DNA from: an uncultured Fretibacterium sp.
Lineage (GTDB): Bacteria; Synergistota; Synergistia; Synergistales; Aminobacteriaceae
Direction of reading: 5' to 3'
Assembly (NCBI GenBank): GCA_937892105.1
Contig: CALAUZ010000098.1
Location: 1 to 25,354, forward strand
DNA length: 25,354 nucleotides
Positions 1-8,027 of this stretch are shown here, piece after piece. Within the stretch, counting starts at the first letter, position 1, and every line of letters starts with the position of its first letter. Both the position numbers and the translations under genes were made by a program. Under the pieces are notes generated by a model. It had not been told where the DNA came from. It saw only the letters and a list, made by a program, of their open reading frames with translations, and searched no databases.

Positions 1-255
1 TCATGCGTATTCATCGGTGGCAGCAATGGTGAACTTTCCGGAATACTGGGGCATATCTCGCAACTTTCCGGCCATGTTCGAGTTGTCATTGCGTGCGTAA
101 CACTTGAAACATTCACGGAAGCATACACGGTACTGCGTGGCTGGAAAAACTTTGAGGCCGTACAGATTTCCGCTGTTTCCTCAAAAACTCTTGCTCCTGA
201 ACTTACGATGATGAAGGCAAATAACCCCGTAACAATTCTCAGCGCAGAAAAATGA
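1..255 (+). CDS. cbiT: Precorrin/cobalt-precorrin C15-methyltransferase (decarboxylating), CbiT-type, C-terminal 84 residues
   Basis: The open frame enters from the left edge and ends at a TGA at 253-255. It reads CVFIGGSNGELSGIL near the start, the SAM-binding glycine motif of CbiT and of the C-terminal half of CobL, followed by VVIACVTLETFTEAY and a closing NNPVTILSAEK, which matches the usual 'NPV-I' ending of this family. The enzyme methylates C15 and decarboxylates the acetate side chain on ring C during corrin ring synthesis in the cytoplasm. Whether it is a stand-alone CbiT or the tail of a CbiE-CbiT (CobL) fusion cannot be told because the 5' part is outside the window. It is the last gene of its unit: a new promoter follows within about 40 bases. 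I see no obvious terminator behind it. Confidence 0.8.
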   Translation, partial: SCVFIGGSNGELSGILGHISQLSGHVRVVIACVTLETFTEAYTVLRGWKNFEAVQISAVSSKTLAPELTMMKANNPVTILSAEK

Positions 256-291
256 ACAAAATTTTAGTTTATAGAATTATGTGAAACAATA

Positions 292-319
292 TTTACACAT
301 GAAATATTTGCTGTATAAT
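292..319 (+). promoter_or_regulatory. Sigma-70-type promoter of the solute-binding protein gene
   Basis: TTTACA at 292-297 and a perfect TATAAT at 314-319 are separated by 16 bases. The start codon lies at 355 with a GGAGG at 340-344, giving a leader of about 30 bases. Confidence 0.7.
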
Positions 320-354
320 ATCCGGCATATTTTGAAGACGGAGGAATTATAATC

Positions 355-1155
355 ATGAAAAAACTTGCAGTTATTCTCGCGATTATGGTAATTGCGGCGG
401 GGACATGCTTTGCGGAGGGCCTCAATATCTCCAAACCAGATGAGTTCGTGAACCTCAAAATAGGCACACAGCGCGGTACAATCGCTGAAGGCATTGCGAA
501 GAACATGCTCGGCGACAAGGCAAAAGACCAGCTCACGACATACGAGAAAGCTACGGACGTTATACAGGCTCTCAAGGTCGGCAAGATACAGGGCGCAATA
601 ATGGACGAAGCTCCTGCAAAACAGTTCGTGAAGAATGACCCTGATGTTCTGAAGATACTCCCTGACGCTCTCACTGTTGAACAGTACGCCATAGGCTTCA
701 AGCAGGGGAACAAGGAGTTACTGGAACAGGTCAACAAGGCACTTTCGGAGATTAAGGCAGACGGTTCACTTGAGGCTATAATGCTGAAGTACAAGGAAGA
801 CCCCACAGCCGCAAAGCCGGAAGATATTGACCTCCACGTTGGTGCTAAGGGCGGAAAACTCTATGTTGGAACGGAATCTGGCTTTCCTCCCTATGACATC
901 AAAGTCGGCGACGGCTACACCGGAATTGACATCGAGATGTGCGCACTCATTGCCGGAAAACTGGACAAGGAGCTTGCAATCATCGCTTACCCGTTCGACT
1001 CGCTCTTCATGGCGGTGAACTCAGGGAAAGTAGACATGATTTGCGCAGGTATCACTGTGAATGAGGAACGCAAGATGTTCACGGATTTTTCGGATCCTTA
1101 CGAGGACGCGAAACAGGTTGCAGTTGTTCTGACGAAAGATTACAAGGCCGAATAA
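355..1155 (+). CDS. Family-3 solute-binding protein with circularly permuted lobes (amino-acid type)
   Basis: A 266-aa exported protein. Residues 1-20 form a signal peptide (basic MKK, hydrophobic core, AEG cleavage region). The mature part begins at about 34 with LKIGTQRGT, then DVIQALKVGKIQGAIMDEAPA and YAIGFKQGNKELLEQVNKALSEIKADGSL at 111-139. In ordinary family-3 binding proteins this is lobe II plus the C-terminal helices. Only afterwards (168-265) comes what is normally the N-terminal lobe: LYVGTESGFPPYD, GIDIEM, FDSLFMAVNSGKVDMICAGIT and FSDPYEDAKQVAVV. The order is therefore lobe II then lobe I. Ligand-type residues survive in both halves: Q39-GT and D84 in lobe II, the ESGFPPY loop and R239 of the T-x-x-x-R motif in lobe I. 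The fold should close normally if the old N and C termini are bridged by the linker at about 148-167. No permease or ATPase gene is adjacent. The exact ligand is unknown; a polar amino acid is the family default. Confidence 0.85.
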   Translation: MKKLAVILAIMVIAAGTCFAEGLNISKPDEFVNLKIGTQRGTIAEGIAKNMLGDKAKDQLTTYEKATDVIQALKVGKIQGAIMDEAPAKQFVKNDPDVLKILPDALTVEQYAIGFKQGNKELLEQVNKALSEIKADGSLEAIMLKYKEDPTAAKPEDIDLHVGAKGGKLYVGTESGFPPYDIKVGDGYTGIDIEMCALIAGKLDKELAIIAYPFDSLFMAVNSGKVDMICAGITVNEERKMFTDFSDPYEDAKQVAVVLTKDYKAE

Positions 1156-1184
1156 CTTTTAGTGTCGTAAGTTGTAATATTGTG

Positions 1185-1217
1185 TCCCTCTGGCGGGAAA
1201 CTGCCGGGGGGATTTTT
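1185..1217 (+). terminator. Rho-independent terminator after the solute-binding protein gene
   Basis: A 10-base-pair stem (1185-1194 with 1203-1212, two G-U pairs) closes an 8-base loop and is followed directly by TTTTT at 1213-1217. Confidence 0.75.
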
Positions 1218-1231
1218 CTTACCTGATATCC

Positions 1232-1240
1232 TGATATACT
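1232..1240 (+). promoter_or_regulatory. Extended -10 promoter element of the ThrE-type gene
   Basis: TGA-TATACT fits the extended -10 form TGnTATAAT. There is no good -35. It sits 26 bases before the start codon chosen for the downstream gene and just after the preceding terminator. Confidence 0.45.
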
Positions 1241-1265
1241 TATGATTAATGAAGGAGGATTATTT

Positions 1266-2501
1266 ATGGATAAGAAAAGCAACCTCAACGATATATTAGC
1301 CTTCTGCGTAAACCTAAGCCGCCATATGATAACCAGCGGTGCAAATCTCGAACGTGTACATCTCGCCATAGAGTTCATTTGCAGGGCCTATGGTCTCCGT
1401 GAAGTCAGCATATTCATTCTCAGCACTCACATATCACTCAGCGCGTCAGACGATGAAGGCAATTATTCTTCACGCCAGGCATCAATCCCCCCGTCAGGAA
1501 TACACCTCGAACGCCTGAGATGTCTCAACCAGTTATCCTACAAAGTCGCGGAAATCACACCTAACCCCAAAACTCTGGCGCAAATGCTCGAACGTTCCCT
1601 CAATGTCAATGATTACCCCGAATACGTCATCATAGCCGGTAAAGTCTGCGCAATGTTATGTATCGGCCTTATATTCGGTGCAGGGTTATGGGATATTGTT
1701 CCTGTTGCCTGCATTACGGTGCTAATTCACTTCCTCATGTTATGGGTTGAGAAAACCGGTATTGACAGGATATTGACAAACGCTTTCACGATGTGGGCTG
1801 CTTCTTCATGTGCTGTAATGTACATATATTCCGGATTCAGCGGAAATTTCGCCATAATCATGATAACCGTCTCAATGCTCGTAATTCCAGGTATCCCTCT
1901 GGTCAATGCAATGCGTAACCTCTTGTGCAGCCATGAAATCAATGGGATATTGCAGATGTTGAAGATTTTTGTCGAGACAATGGCTCTTGCGCTGGGAATA
2001 TATGCGGCGTTCATGATGTTCGGCGGAGAAGGAATGATTAACGATTCTGCTGTTCCTCTGAGCAATCCCATACTTCTGGTGATACTGTCATTCGTTGCTT
2101 CCGTAGGGTTCGGAATTGTCTTCAGGATACCCCCAAAAGACTTATGGCTTGCAGGACTTGGCGGGGCATTGTCGAGGTTATCGGTGATACTTCTTCCAGG
2201 AATTACGGGGAACAGACTGGTGTATATGACACTTTCGGCATCTGTCGCGGCACTTTACGCTGAGTTCTTGGCGGTAAAGAGGAGGCAGCCCTCTACATAT
2301 TTCGTATATCCGTCAATAATTCCGCTTATTCCAGGAGATTTGTTCTTCTACGCAATTTCGGGGATTTATCTTGGAGCGCGTTCGTGGGTTGAGATTAACG
2401 GGATTAACTGTCTTATTTCGCTGGCAGGATTAAGTATTGGGTTCGTATTGAGTTCGGCTGTGTCAATTCATGTACGCAGAATAAGGTACGACCGATCATA
2501 G
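1266..2501 (+). CDS. ThrE-family threonine/serine exporter (fused YjjP-YjjB-type domains)
   Basis: A 411-aa multi-spanning inner membrane protein. The N-terminal part (about 10-115) is the cytoplasmic DUF1212-type domain (LAFCVNLSRHMITSGANLERV), followed by about ten hydrophobic segments. Diagnostic stretches are VIPGIPLVNAMRNLL near 207-220 and YPSIIPLIPGDLFFYA near 348-363, matching the two membrane halves that are separate proteins (YjjP and YjjB) in E. coli but fused in Corynebacterium ThrE. Such proteins export L-threonine or L-serine, or in some relatives succinate, driven by the proton gradient. An ATG at 1242 is also in frame, but the GGAGG at 1254-1258 lies 3' of it and 7 bases before the ATG at 1266, so the later start is chosen. 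It converges with the AbgT gene. Confidence 0.85.
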   Translation: MDKKSNLNDILAFCVNLSRHMITSGANLERVHLAIEFICRAYGLREVSIFILSTHISLSASDDEGNYSSRQASIPPSGIHLERLRCLNQLSYKVAEITPNPKTLAQMLERSLNVNDYPEYVIIAGKVCAMLCIGLIFGAGLWDIVPVACITVLIHFLMLWVEKTGIDRILTNAFTMWAASSCAVMYIYSGFSGNFAIIMITVSMLVIPGIPLVNAMRNLLCSHEINGILQMLKIFVETMALALGIYAAFMMFGGEGMINDSAVPLSNPILLVILSFVASVGFGIVFRIPPKDLWLAGLGGALSRLSVILLPGITGNRLVYMTLSASVAALYAEFLAVKRRQPSTYFVYPSIIPLIPGDLFFYAISGIYLGARSWVEINGINCLISLAGLSIGFVLSSAVSIHVRRIRYDRS

Positions 2502-2514
2502 CTATAATTGAAAA

Positions 2515-2552
2515 GCGGGAGAAGCCCTCACAGCTTCCATAGCCGCTCCCGC
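2515..2552 (-). terminator. Terminator of the AbgT gene between convergent genes
   Basis: GCGGGAG at 2515-2521 pairs with CTCCCGC at 2546-2552. Read on the minus strand the stem is followed by TTTTC, so it mainly ends transcription of the AbgT gene. On the plus strand the following bases are AAAATT, so termination of the ThrE unit here would be weaker. Confidence 0.6.
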
Positions 2553-2561
2553 AAAATTCCC

Positions 2562-4142
2562 TTAAAGTCCCGCAGAAACTCCAGGCCCTAACGGAAGACC
2601 GAGCATATACCACGCCACTAACAGCACAGTGAACCCCGCAAGATAGAACAGTGAGTAGGGCATTGCCATAGATATTACCGTTCCTATTCCGACTTCAGTA
2701 TTATCATCAGGCTTGTACTGTTCGAGAAGACCTATCATTACGGGCAGATAGTATGACAACGGGGAGATTATGTTTGTCGTACTGTCCCCTATCCTGTATG
2801 CTACCTGAGTAAGTGCAGGTGAGAACCCTACCCCTGCGAACATCGGCACGAATATTGGCGCAAGTATCAGCCACTTTGCCGAACCGCTTATCATGAACAT
2901 GTTAAGGAACGTTACGAGAATGATGAACAGAACCAGTAACGGAATGCCTCCCAAGTTCATGCTCTTCAGGAATTCCGCGCCCGTAACGGATAATATTGTG
3001 TCGAAATGGCTCATTCTGAACAGTTCAACGAATAATGACGCAGGAAGTACCACTACCATGAAGCCAGTACTACCCACTAATCCTTTCTGCATCAGCTTTG
3101 GAACGTCCTCGCCTTTTTTGATTACCCCCGCGCCTATTCCGTAAGCAATCCCAACCACAAAGAACAGTCCGAACAGCAATGGCATAACGCTGCTCAATAA
3201 CGGCGAACGTGGAAGCAATGTTCCGTCTGTAGCGTTCCTGAAGAGTGAACCTTCCGGATACGTGAACCAAACTATTAACGCTATATATGCGATTAAGGCT
3301 ATGAATGCGCAGAGAAGCCCTCTGTTTTCTGCGGGAGTAACGGCGTGTTTGCGTAACTCGTCTTCGTCATGGCCTGTATCGCTGTCTCCGAGCATTTTGA
3401 CGGTGTAACGTTCGGTTACGTAGACGGTAAGGAATGTCAGAACGAACGTTGCCGCAATCATAAAGTACCAGTTAATGAGGGGGTGTGTTGGAGTACCTTC
3501 CGGAATATAGGGTACACCTTCAATCGCTGTAGCGGTTATTCCTGAGAGCAGAGCGTCAGTTCCAGCGATGAAAAGGTTTGCCGTGAACCCTCCGCAACCT
3601 GCCGCATATCCTGCGGCTACCCCAATCCAAGGATTTCTGCCCAGAGCCTTAAAGACCGCACCTGCAATTACGGGAGTGAAGATTATGCCAGCGTCCGAAG
3701 CGAGGTTTGCGTTAATGCCGACGATAGCGACAACAGCAGTAACAAGCATACGCGGTGCGCCGAGAATGGTTTTGCGCATTAAGGCCGAAATCATGCCCGT
3801 CTGTTCAACGAGACCTATTCCAAGCATCATTGTGAGGATTAAGCCTAATGGTGCGAAATTGACGTATGTTTTCACGAACCCTGCGAAGAATGTTCGGAGT
3901 GCTTCATACGAAATGAGGTTGACAACCGATACGGTTTGCTCTGTGATTTTTCCGGACTTGCTGACCATGTAGGTTACTTCTGTGCCTGCGAGCCAGTGTG
4001 AGAGTGCAAAGAGTATCAGCGACAGTACCACGAACAGCCAGAAAGGGTGTGGAAATTTGTTGCCGATGACTTCGATTGCGCGAATGAACTTCTCGAAGAA
4101 TGAGCGTTTCTGCATCAATGCTTCAGGTTTATCATTGCTCAT
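2562..4142 (-). CDS. AbgT-family transporter (p-aminobenzoyl-glutamate/dipeptide type)
   Basis: A 526-aa protein with about 11-13 membrane segments, the length usual for AbgT. The family signature is clear: GSAKWLILAPIFVPM at 420-434 followed by TQVAYRIGDSTTNIISPLSY at 445-464, and in the first half NANLASDAGIIFTPVIAG at 144-161, the two pseudo-symmetric re-entrant hairpin regions of AbgT/YdaH. Known members either import p-aminobenzoyl-glutamate or act as antimetabolite (sulfonamide) exporters; the sequence does not decide between these. The frame is open up to 4229, but AGGAGGT on the minus strand (plus 4152-4158) lies 9 bases before the ATG at 4142, and residue 1 here (MSNDKPEALM) is a normal beginning. 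A TATAAT on the minus strand (plus 4179-4184) may be its -10 box; I see no convincing -35. It is monocistronic. Confidence 0.9.
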   Translation of the reverse strand: MSNDKPEALMQKRSFFEKFIRAIEVIGNKFPHPFWLFVVLSLILFALSHWLAGTEVTYMVSKSGKITEQTVSVVNLISYEALRTFFAGFVKTYVNFAPLGLILTMMLGIGLVEQTGMISALMRKTILGAPRMLVTAVVAIVGINANLASDAGIIFTPVIAGAVFKALGRNPWIGVAAGYAAGCGGFTANLFIAGTDALLSGITATAIEGVPYIPEGTPTHPLINWYFMIAATFVLTFLTVYVTERYTVKMLGDSDTGHDEDELRKHAVTPAENRGLLCAFIALIAYIALIVWFTYPEGSLFRNATDGTLLPRSPLLSSVMPLLFGLFFVVGIAYGIGAGVIKKGEDVPKLMQKGLVGSTGFMVVVLPASLFVELFRMSHFDTILSVTGAEFLKSMNLGGIPLLVLFIILVTFLNMFMISGSAKWLILAPIFVPMFAGVGFSPALTQVAYRIGDSTTNIISPLSYYLPVMIGLLEQYKPDDNTEVGIGTVISMAMPYSLFYLAGFTVLLVAWYMLGLPLGPGVSAGL

Positions 4143-4282
4143 GAAAGTATTACCTCCTATGTTGGAAATTTTCATGCAATTATAATATATCCTTTGCTTT
4201 TCCTGCTTCATTATGGTAACATCTTTCATATATAAAATAATTTCTGCGTAAGAATGTGTTTGACAAAAACAAAATGGCTATC

Positions 4283-4304
4283 ATAAGTTGTTAAGCTAAC
4301 TTAT
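4283..4304. repeat. Short inverted repeat in the AbgT-MATE gap
   Basis: ATAAGTT at 4283-4289 and AACTTAT at 4298-4304 are exact reverse complements around an 8-base loop, in AT-rich DNA. It could be an operator upstream of the AbgT gene, a weak hairpin, or part of the decayed mobile element next to it. The function is unknown. Confidence 0.4.
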
Positions 4305-4377
4305 TGTTTGCTTTTCCAGCCTAGTAGGATACAACTTCAAATTAACAATTTATAACTATTGATTGGCTGTTGCTTAA

Positions 4378-4531
4378 ACTGGTCTCTAGGACTTTCCGTA
4401 GAGGCAGTGGGGGTTGCACTTCCACAGCGTTCCCGTCAGTAATGGCAGCAGTAATGTTTGCATTCGCCCTCTCGCGCAAAAAGTAACGCGGATACTCACT
4501 CCCTCAGCTTTACGGCTGGGGGAATATTTTT
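4378..4531 (+). mobile_element. Possible remnant of an IS200/IS605-type element (3' tail of tnpB plus right-end hairpin)
   Basis: The gap between the AbgT gene (start 4142) and the MATE gene (4583) is 440 bases and has no intact gene. From about 4386 one frame reads LGLSVEAVGVALPQRSRQ and stops at 4437-4439. The wording resembles the variable tails of TnpB proteins (the 'G-VEA-...-SR' type). It is followed by about 60 bases of more GC-rich DNA and a hairpin, CCCTCAGC (4501-4508) with GCTGGGGG (4515-4522), ending in AATATTTTT. A 'CCCTCAGCTTTACGGCTGGGGG'-like hairpin just beyond tnpB is typical of the right end of these elements. No transposase body, left end or flanking duplication is present. 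Alternatively the hairpin is simply a transcription terminator. This rests on pattern memory, not on an alignment. Confidence 0.35.
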
Positions 4532-4537
4532 CTGCCC

Positions 4538-4546
4538 TGCTACAAT
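4538..4546 (+). promoter_or_regulatory. Extended -10 promoter element of the MATE-csaA unit
   Basis: TGC-TACAAT fits TGnTATAAT and lies 37 bases before the MATE start codon, just downstream of the hairpin at 4500-4531. No recognisable -35. Confidence 0.4.
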
Positions 4547-4582
4547 GCTGTTAATCATCACCAACTCAGGGGGGAATATACA

Positions 4583-5926
4583 TTGCGCCGCTACGAACTC
4601 AACATGACATCGGGAAGAATTTGGCCTGTTCTTCTTGCATTCACATGGCCCTTACTGCTAGAGAACCTTCTCCAGCTCCTGTACTACACGACTGACAGCA
4701 TAATCGTGGGACAGTATGTCGGTATATCAGCACTGGCCGCCGTCAGCGCAACAACTCACATCTGCGGAATGCTCGTCCGATTCTTCAACGGTACAGCAGC
4801 AGGGGCAGGTGTAGTAATAAGCCGCTGTTTCGGGGCAAATGACCGTGATAAACTCAGAGAAGCAGTAAGCACAACAATAATATTAACCTTCATAGCATGT
4901 ATCATTCTGACATTGCTTGGGGTATCGTCATCGCGATTTCTTCTGGAGAAAATCTCAACTCCTCCTGACGTTCTCGAAGAAGCTGACGTTTACCTCACAA
5001 TATATTTCGGCGGAATATCCGGTCTTCTCTTTTACAACATAGGCGGTGCAATACTCCGTGCAATGGGCGACACAAAGAGACCGTTAATGTTCCTGATATT
5101 TTGCAGCATACTCAACATAGCACTGGATTTAGCGTTCGTAAGGATAGTACATTGGGGTATAGCCGGAGTAGCAATAGCCACAATAATAGCTCAGGCATTG
5201 TCAGCGTCTCTCGTAATGTATACCGTTGCAAAATCTACTGGGGCTTTCATTACCCTCCGCATGAACCGTGAACTTTCTGGGGAAATTCTCAGAATTGGGC
5301 TGCCTTTTGGAATACAGATGGCAGTCGTAGCGTTCTCAAATGTCTTTGTTCAGGGCTATATCAACGTTTTCGGAACGGCATGTATCGCTGGTTGGGGAGT
5401 GTATGTCAAGTTAGACCAGTACATGATGTTGCCCATTCAGAGCATGGGGCAGGCTGTAACTGTTTTCACCGGACAGAATTTAGGGGCTGGAGGCAATGAC
5501 CGCGCAATTTCGGGAACATGGACGGCTCTGGCCATGATGTTGGGTATCTCGTCATTCATTGCACTAAGTCTGTATGTCTATGCTCCTGTAATGTCATCGT
5601 TCTTCAGCCCTGATTACAGCGTCATAGAGTACGGTACTCTGTTCATCAGAATGTGTACACCTATAGCCGTAATGACATGCTTCAACCAGATACTCTCAGG
5701 CTATCTCAGAGGGGACGGAAATTCGCGTATGCCAATGATTATCACTCTCTGCACTCACGTTTTCTTCAGGCAGATATACCTTGCTGTAATTACGAGGATT
5801 ATTCCAGGCAATGTCTATGTTGTCGGGTTCGGCTATCCTGCTGGGTGGATACTGTGTGCGTTTATAATGACGGTGTACTATTTCTATTGGCAGAACAGGA
5901 GGAGTTATTATCATGGCAGTATATGA
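4583..5926 (+). CDS. MATE-family multidrug efflux transporter
   Basis: A 447-aa protein with about 12 membrane segments, the normal MATE size. The opening [20 protein letters not shown] (from residue 8) followed by [19 protein letters not shown] is the classic MATE N-terminus, and the second half carries [23 protein letters not shown]. These inner membrane antiporters export cationic drugs or metabolites in exchange for Na+ or H+. The start is a TTG: an AGGGGGG run at 4568-4574 is well placed for it, while the next in-frame ATG (4604) has no ribosome binding site. The 3' end overlaps csaA by 14 bases, so the two are translated from one message. The substrate cannot be predicted. Confidence 0.9.
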   Translation: MRRYELNMTSGRIWPVLLAFTWPLLLENLLQLLYYTTDSIIVGQYVGISALAAVSATTHICGMLVRFFNGTAAGAGVVISRCFGANDRDKLREAVSTTIILTFIACIILTLLGVSSSRFLLEKISTPPDVLEEADVYLTIYFGGISGLLFYNIGGAILRAMGDTKRPLMFLIFCSILNIALDLAFVRIVHWGIAGVAIATIIAQALSASLVMYTVAKSTGAFITLRMNRELSGEILRIGLPFGIQMAVVAFSNVFVQGYINVFGTACIAGWGVYVKLDQYMMLPIQSMGQAVTVFTGQNLGAGGNDRAISGTWTALAMMLGISSFIALSLYVYAPVMSSFFSPDYSVIEYGTLFIRMCTPIAVMTCFNQILSGYLRGDGNSRMPMIITLCTHVFFRQIYLAVITRIIPGNVYVVGFGYPAGWILCAFIMTVYYFYWQNRRSYYHGSI

Positions 5927-6248
5927 CGATTTCGCAAAACTCGACATCAGAGCAGGAACAATCATTAAGGCAGAAGCATTCCCAAAAGCACGCAAACCCG
6001 CTTATAAACTCACGATAGATTTTGGGGAAGAGATTGGCATAAAGCGTTCGAGCGCGCAAATCACAAACTTCTACACTCGGGAAGAACTTGTCGGCAAAAA
6101 GGTTCTGGCAGTGGTGAATTTTCCTCCGAGACAGATTGCTGACTTCTTCAGCGAGGTACTTGTTCTCGGTACTGACAGCAAGGGAGGAATTGTTCTTGCA
6201 GTCCCGGATATTCCAGGCGAAACAACAAACGGCGACAGGCTGTGTTAA
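5913..6248 (+). CDS. csaA: CsaA, tRNA-binding-domain export chaperone
   Basis: 111 aa, a single EMAP/Trbp111-type OB fold covering the whole protein. [24 protein letters not shown] at 10-33 and [30 protein letters not shown] at 46-75 are nearly invariant CsaA stretches. In Bacillus CsaA is a dimeric cytoplasmic chaperone that binds preproteins and SecA; the fold also binds tRNA. AGGAGG at 5898-5903 lies 9 bases before the ATG, inside the end of the MATE gene, so translation is probably coupled. The family assignment is secure, the in vivo role less so. Confidence 0.93.
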   Translation: MAVYDDFAKLDIRAGTIIKAEAFPKARKPAYKLTIDFGEEIGIKRSSAQITNFYTREELVGKKVLAVVNFPPRQIADFFSEVLVLGTDSKGGIVLAVPDIPGETTNGDRLC

Positions 6249-6283
6249 GTGTCCAGCCCTTTGCATTAAAGCATAGTTCATTG

Positions 6284-6292
6284 TGCTATCAT
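6284..6292 (+). promoter_or_regulatory. Extended -10 promoter element of the dehydrogenase-flavodoxin unit
   Basis: TGC-TATCAT at 6284-6292 lies 33 bases before the start codon. TTGCAT at 6261-6266 is a possible but distant -35 (20-base spacing). Confidence 0.4.
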
Positions 6293-6324
6293 TCACTCAT
6301 TCCATAATAAGGGAGAAGATATAC

Positions 6325-7491
6325 ATGTTAGGCGAATTTATGTACTCCAACCCGACACGCTTATACTTCGGGAAAAATGCACTTGACGGCCTCGCAAAGG
6401 AACTCAGGAATTACGGCTCAAACGTCCTTCTCACATACGGCGGTGGAAGCGTCAAAAAGAGCGGTCTCTATGATGAAATCGTGAAGATACTCAAAGCAGA
6501 GGGCAAGAATATTACCGACCTTCCCGGCGTAATGTCCAACCCGACATCGGACAAGCTCATTGAGGGCGCAAAACTGGCTCGTGAGAACAATATCGACCTT
6601 ATTCTTGCGGTTGGCGGCGGTTCAGTGTGCGATTACTGCAAGGCCGTGTCAGTCTCAGCATATTATGACGGCGACGCTTGGGAAAAATACTTCATCAAAA
6701 TGGAAGAGCCTGAATGCAAAATTATCCCTGTAGGCTGCGTACTTACAATGGTAGGGACAGGCTCAGAGATGAACGGCGGCTCGGTAATCACTAACCACGC
6801 TCAGAAGCTCAAGATTGGCCATGTCTTCGGCGATAATGTTTTCCCAAAATTCTCAATACTGAACCCTGAATACACGTTCACAGTCCCGCAGTATCAGATG
6901 GTAGCAGGCTTCTTCGACATAATGTCGCACATAATGGAGCAGTATTTCTCAGGCAATGACGACAATACTTCGGACTACATTGCGGAAGGTCTCATGAAAT
7001 CCCTCGTTTCTTCCTCGAAAATCGCTGTCAAGAACCCCAAAGATTACGAGGCACGCAGCAATATAATGTGGACAGCAACATGGGCATTAAACACTCTCAT
7101 CGCAAAAGGAAAGTCAACCGACTGGGAAGTTCACATGATAGGGCAGTCAGTAGGCGCATACACAAACGCAACTCACGGTATGACGCTTTCGGCAGTATCA
7201 CTGGCATATTACAGGCACATAATGAATGACGGATTGAAGAAATTTGCGCGTTTTGCCGTGAACGTATGGGGCGTAAATCCAGAAGGTAAGAGCGATACTC
7301 AGCTTGCAGAAGCAGGGTTAAAAGCTCTTGAAGCATGGATGCGTGAAATCGGAGTTGTTCTCAGCCTTAAGGAACTTGGTGTTACGCCGGATATGTACGA
7401 GGGGATTGCTGACGGGACATTCCTTCTTGAAGGAGGATACAGGAAGCTGACACGCGGGGAAGTAATCGAAATTCTGAAGGAGAGCATGTAG
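6325..7491 (+). CDS. Iron-containing alcohol dehydrogenase (YqhD/butanol dehydrogenase type)
   Basis: 388 aa, the standard length of the YqhD/BdhA subgroup, which reduces aldehydes or ketones with NADPH. The nucleotide-binding domain has YGGGSVKKSG at 38-47 and AVGGGSVCDYCK at 95-106. The metal site is intact: D198 and H202 (FDIMSH), H270 (VHMIGQ) and H284 (NATHG), with the same spacing as the Asp-His-His-His ligands of YqhD. The opening MYSNPTRLYFGKN is also typical. The frame is open from 6283, but AAGGGAGA at 6309-6316 supports the ATG at 6325; an ATG at 6340 is a weaker alternative. The gene abuts the flavodoxin: its TAG is followed immediately by the next ATG. The physiological substrate is unknown; fermentative alcohol formation or aldehyde detoxification are both reasonable. 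Confidence 0.92.
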   Translation: MLGEFMYSNPTRLYFGKNALDGLAKELRNYGSNVLLTYGGGSVKKSGLYDEIVKILKAEGKNITDLPGVMSNPTSDKLIEGAKLARENNIDLILAVGGGSVCDYCKAVSVSAYYDGDAWEKYFIKMEEPECKIIPVGCVLTMVGTGSEMNGGSVITNHAQKLKIGHVFGDNVFPKFSILNPEYTFTVPQYQMVAGFFDIMSHIMEQYFSGNDDNTSDYIAEGLMKSLVSSSKIAVKNPKDYEARSNIMWTATWALNTLIAKGKSTDWEVHMIGQSVGAYTNATHGMTLSAVSLAYYRHIMNDGLKKFARFAVNVWGVNPEGKSDTQLAEAGLKALEAWMREIGVVLSLKELGVTPDMYEGIADGTFLLEGGYRKLTRGEVIEILKESM

Positions 7492-7971
7492 ATGTCGAAC
7501 AAGTTGGTAGCATATTTCTCGGCAAGCGGGGTAACAGGCAGTGTTGCGAAGAAACTTGCGGAGGCTGTAGGGGCTGACCTTTACGAGATTAGTCCGGCTG
7601 TGAAATACACGTCTGCGGATTTGAACTGGAACAACGCAAATTCACGTTCAAGCGTAGAAATGAGAGACAAGTCATCGCGTCCCGAACTTGCTGACAGAAA
7701 GGCAGATATTGCGGGTCATGACGTAATATTCTTGGGCTTCCCGATATGGTGGTATGTTGCGCCGACAATCATCAACACGTTCTTGGAGGCTTATGATTTT
7801 GGCGGGAAGAAGATAATTCTTTTCGCAACGTCAGGAGGTTCTGGGTTTGGGAAAGCTGTTGAAGGTCTCAAGCCCAGCGCACCAGGTGCGGAAATTCGTG
7901 AAGGAAAATTATTCCGTTCAAGCGTTTCGGTGAATGAGCTGAAGAAATGGGCTGAAGGATTAGGCGTTTAA
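7492..7971 (+). CDS. Flavodoxin-family protein
   Basis: 159 aa, one flavodoxin-like domain. The phosphate-binding loop is FSASGVTGSVAKK at 9-21, and GFPIWWYVAPTIINTFLE at 82-99 is the FMN isoalloxazine-binding loop typical of the Flavodoxin_4 group (single-domain, often a quinone or flavin reductase partner). The third FMN loop is FATSGGSGFG at about 111-120. It is a soluble electron-transfer or FMN-dependent reductase protein. It starts on the base after the dehydrogenase stop codon, with GAAGGAGA at the end of that gene serving as ribosome binding site, so the two are co-translated and probably work in the same redox step or stress response. Confidence 0.88.
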   Translation: MSNKLVAYFSASGVTGSVAKKLAEAVGADLYEISPAVKYTSADLNWNNANSRSSVEMRDKSSRPELADRKADIAGHDVIFLGFPIWWYVAPTIINTFLEAYDFGGKKIILFATSGGSGFGKAVEGLKPSAPGAEIREGKLFRSSVSVNELKKWAEGLGV

Positions 7972-7988
7972 CGTAAGGATTTTCATCA

Positions 7989-8022
7989 TCTCCCTTGTGT
8001 GAAAGCAGGGGAGAATTTTTTT
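7989..8022 (+). terminator. Rho-independent terminator of the dehydrogenase-flavodoxin unit
   Basis: TCTCCCTTG at 7989-7997 pairs with CAGGGGAGA at 8006-8014 (9 pairs, one G-U), followed by a run of seven T at 8016-8022. Confidence 0.85.
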
Positions 8023-8027
8023 GTATA

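Noticed and set aside
264..806. A 180-aa minus-strand reading frame opposite the solute-binding protein gene
   Set aside because: Shadow frame: it lies across a gene with a signal peptide, promoter and clear family motifs and has no ribosome binding site or recognisable content.
3568..3972. A 134-aa plus-strand reading frame within the AbgT gene
   Set aside because: Antisense shadow of a well-supported membrane transporter; its composition (A, P, I rich without motifs) is typical of an antisense frame.
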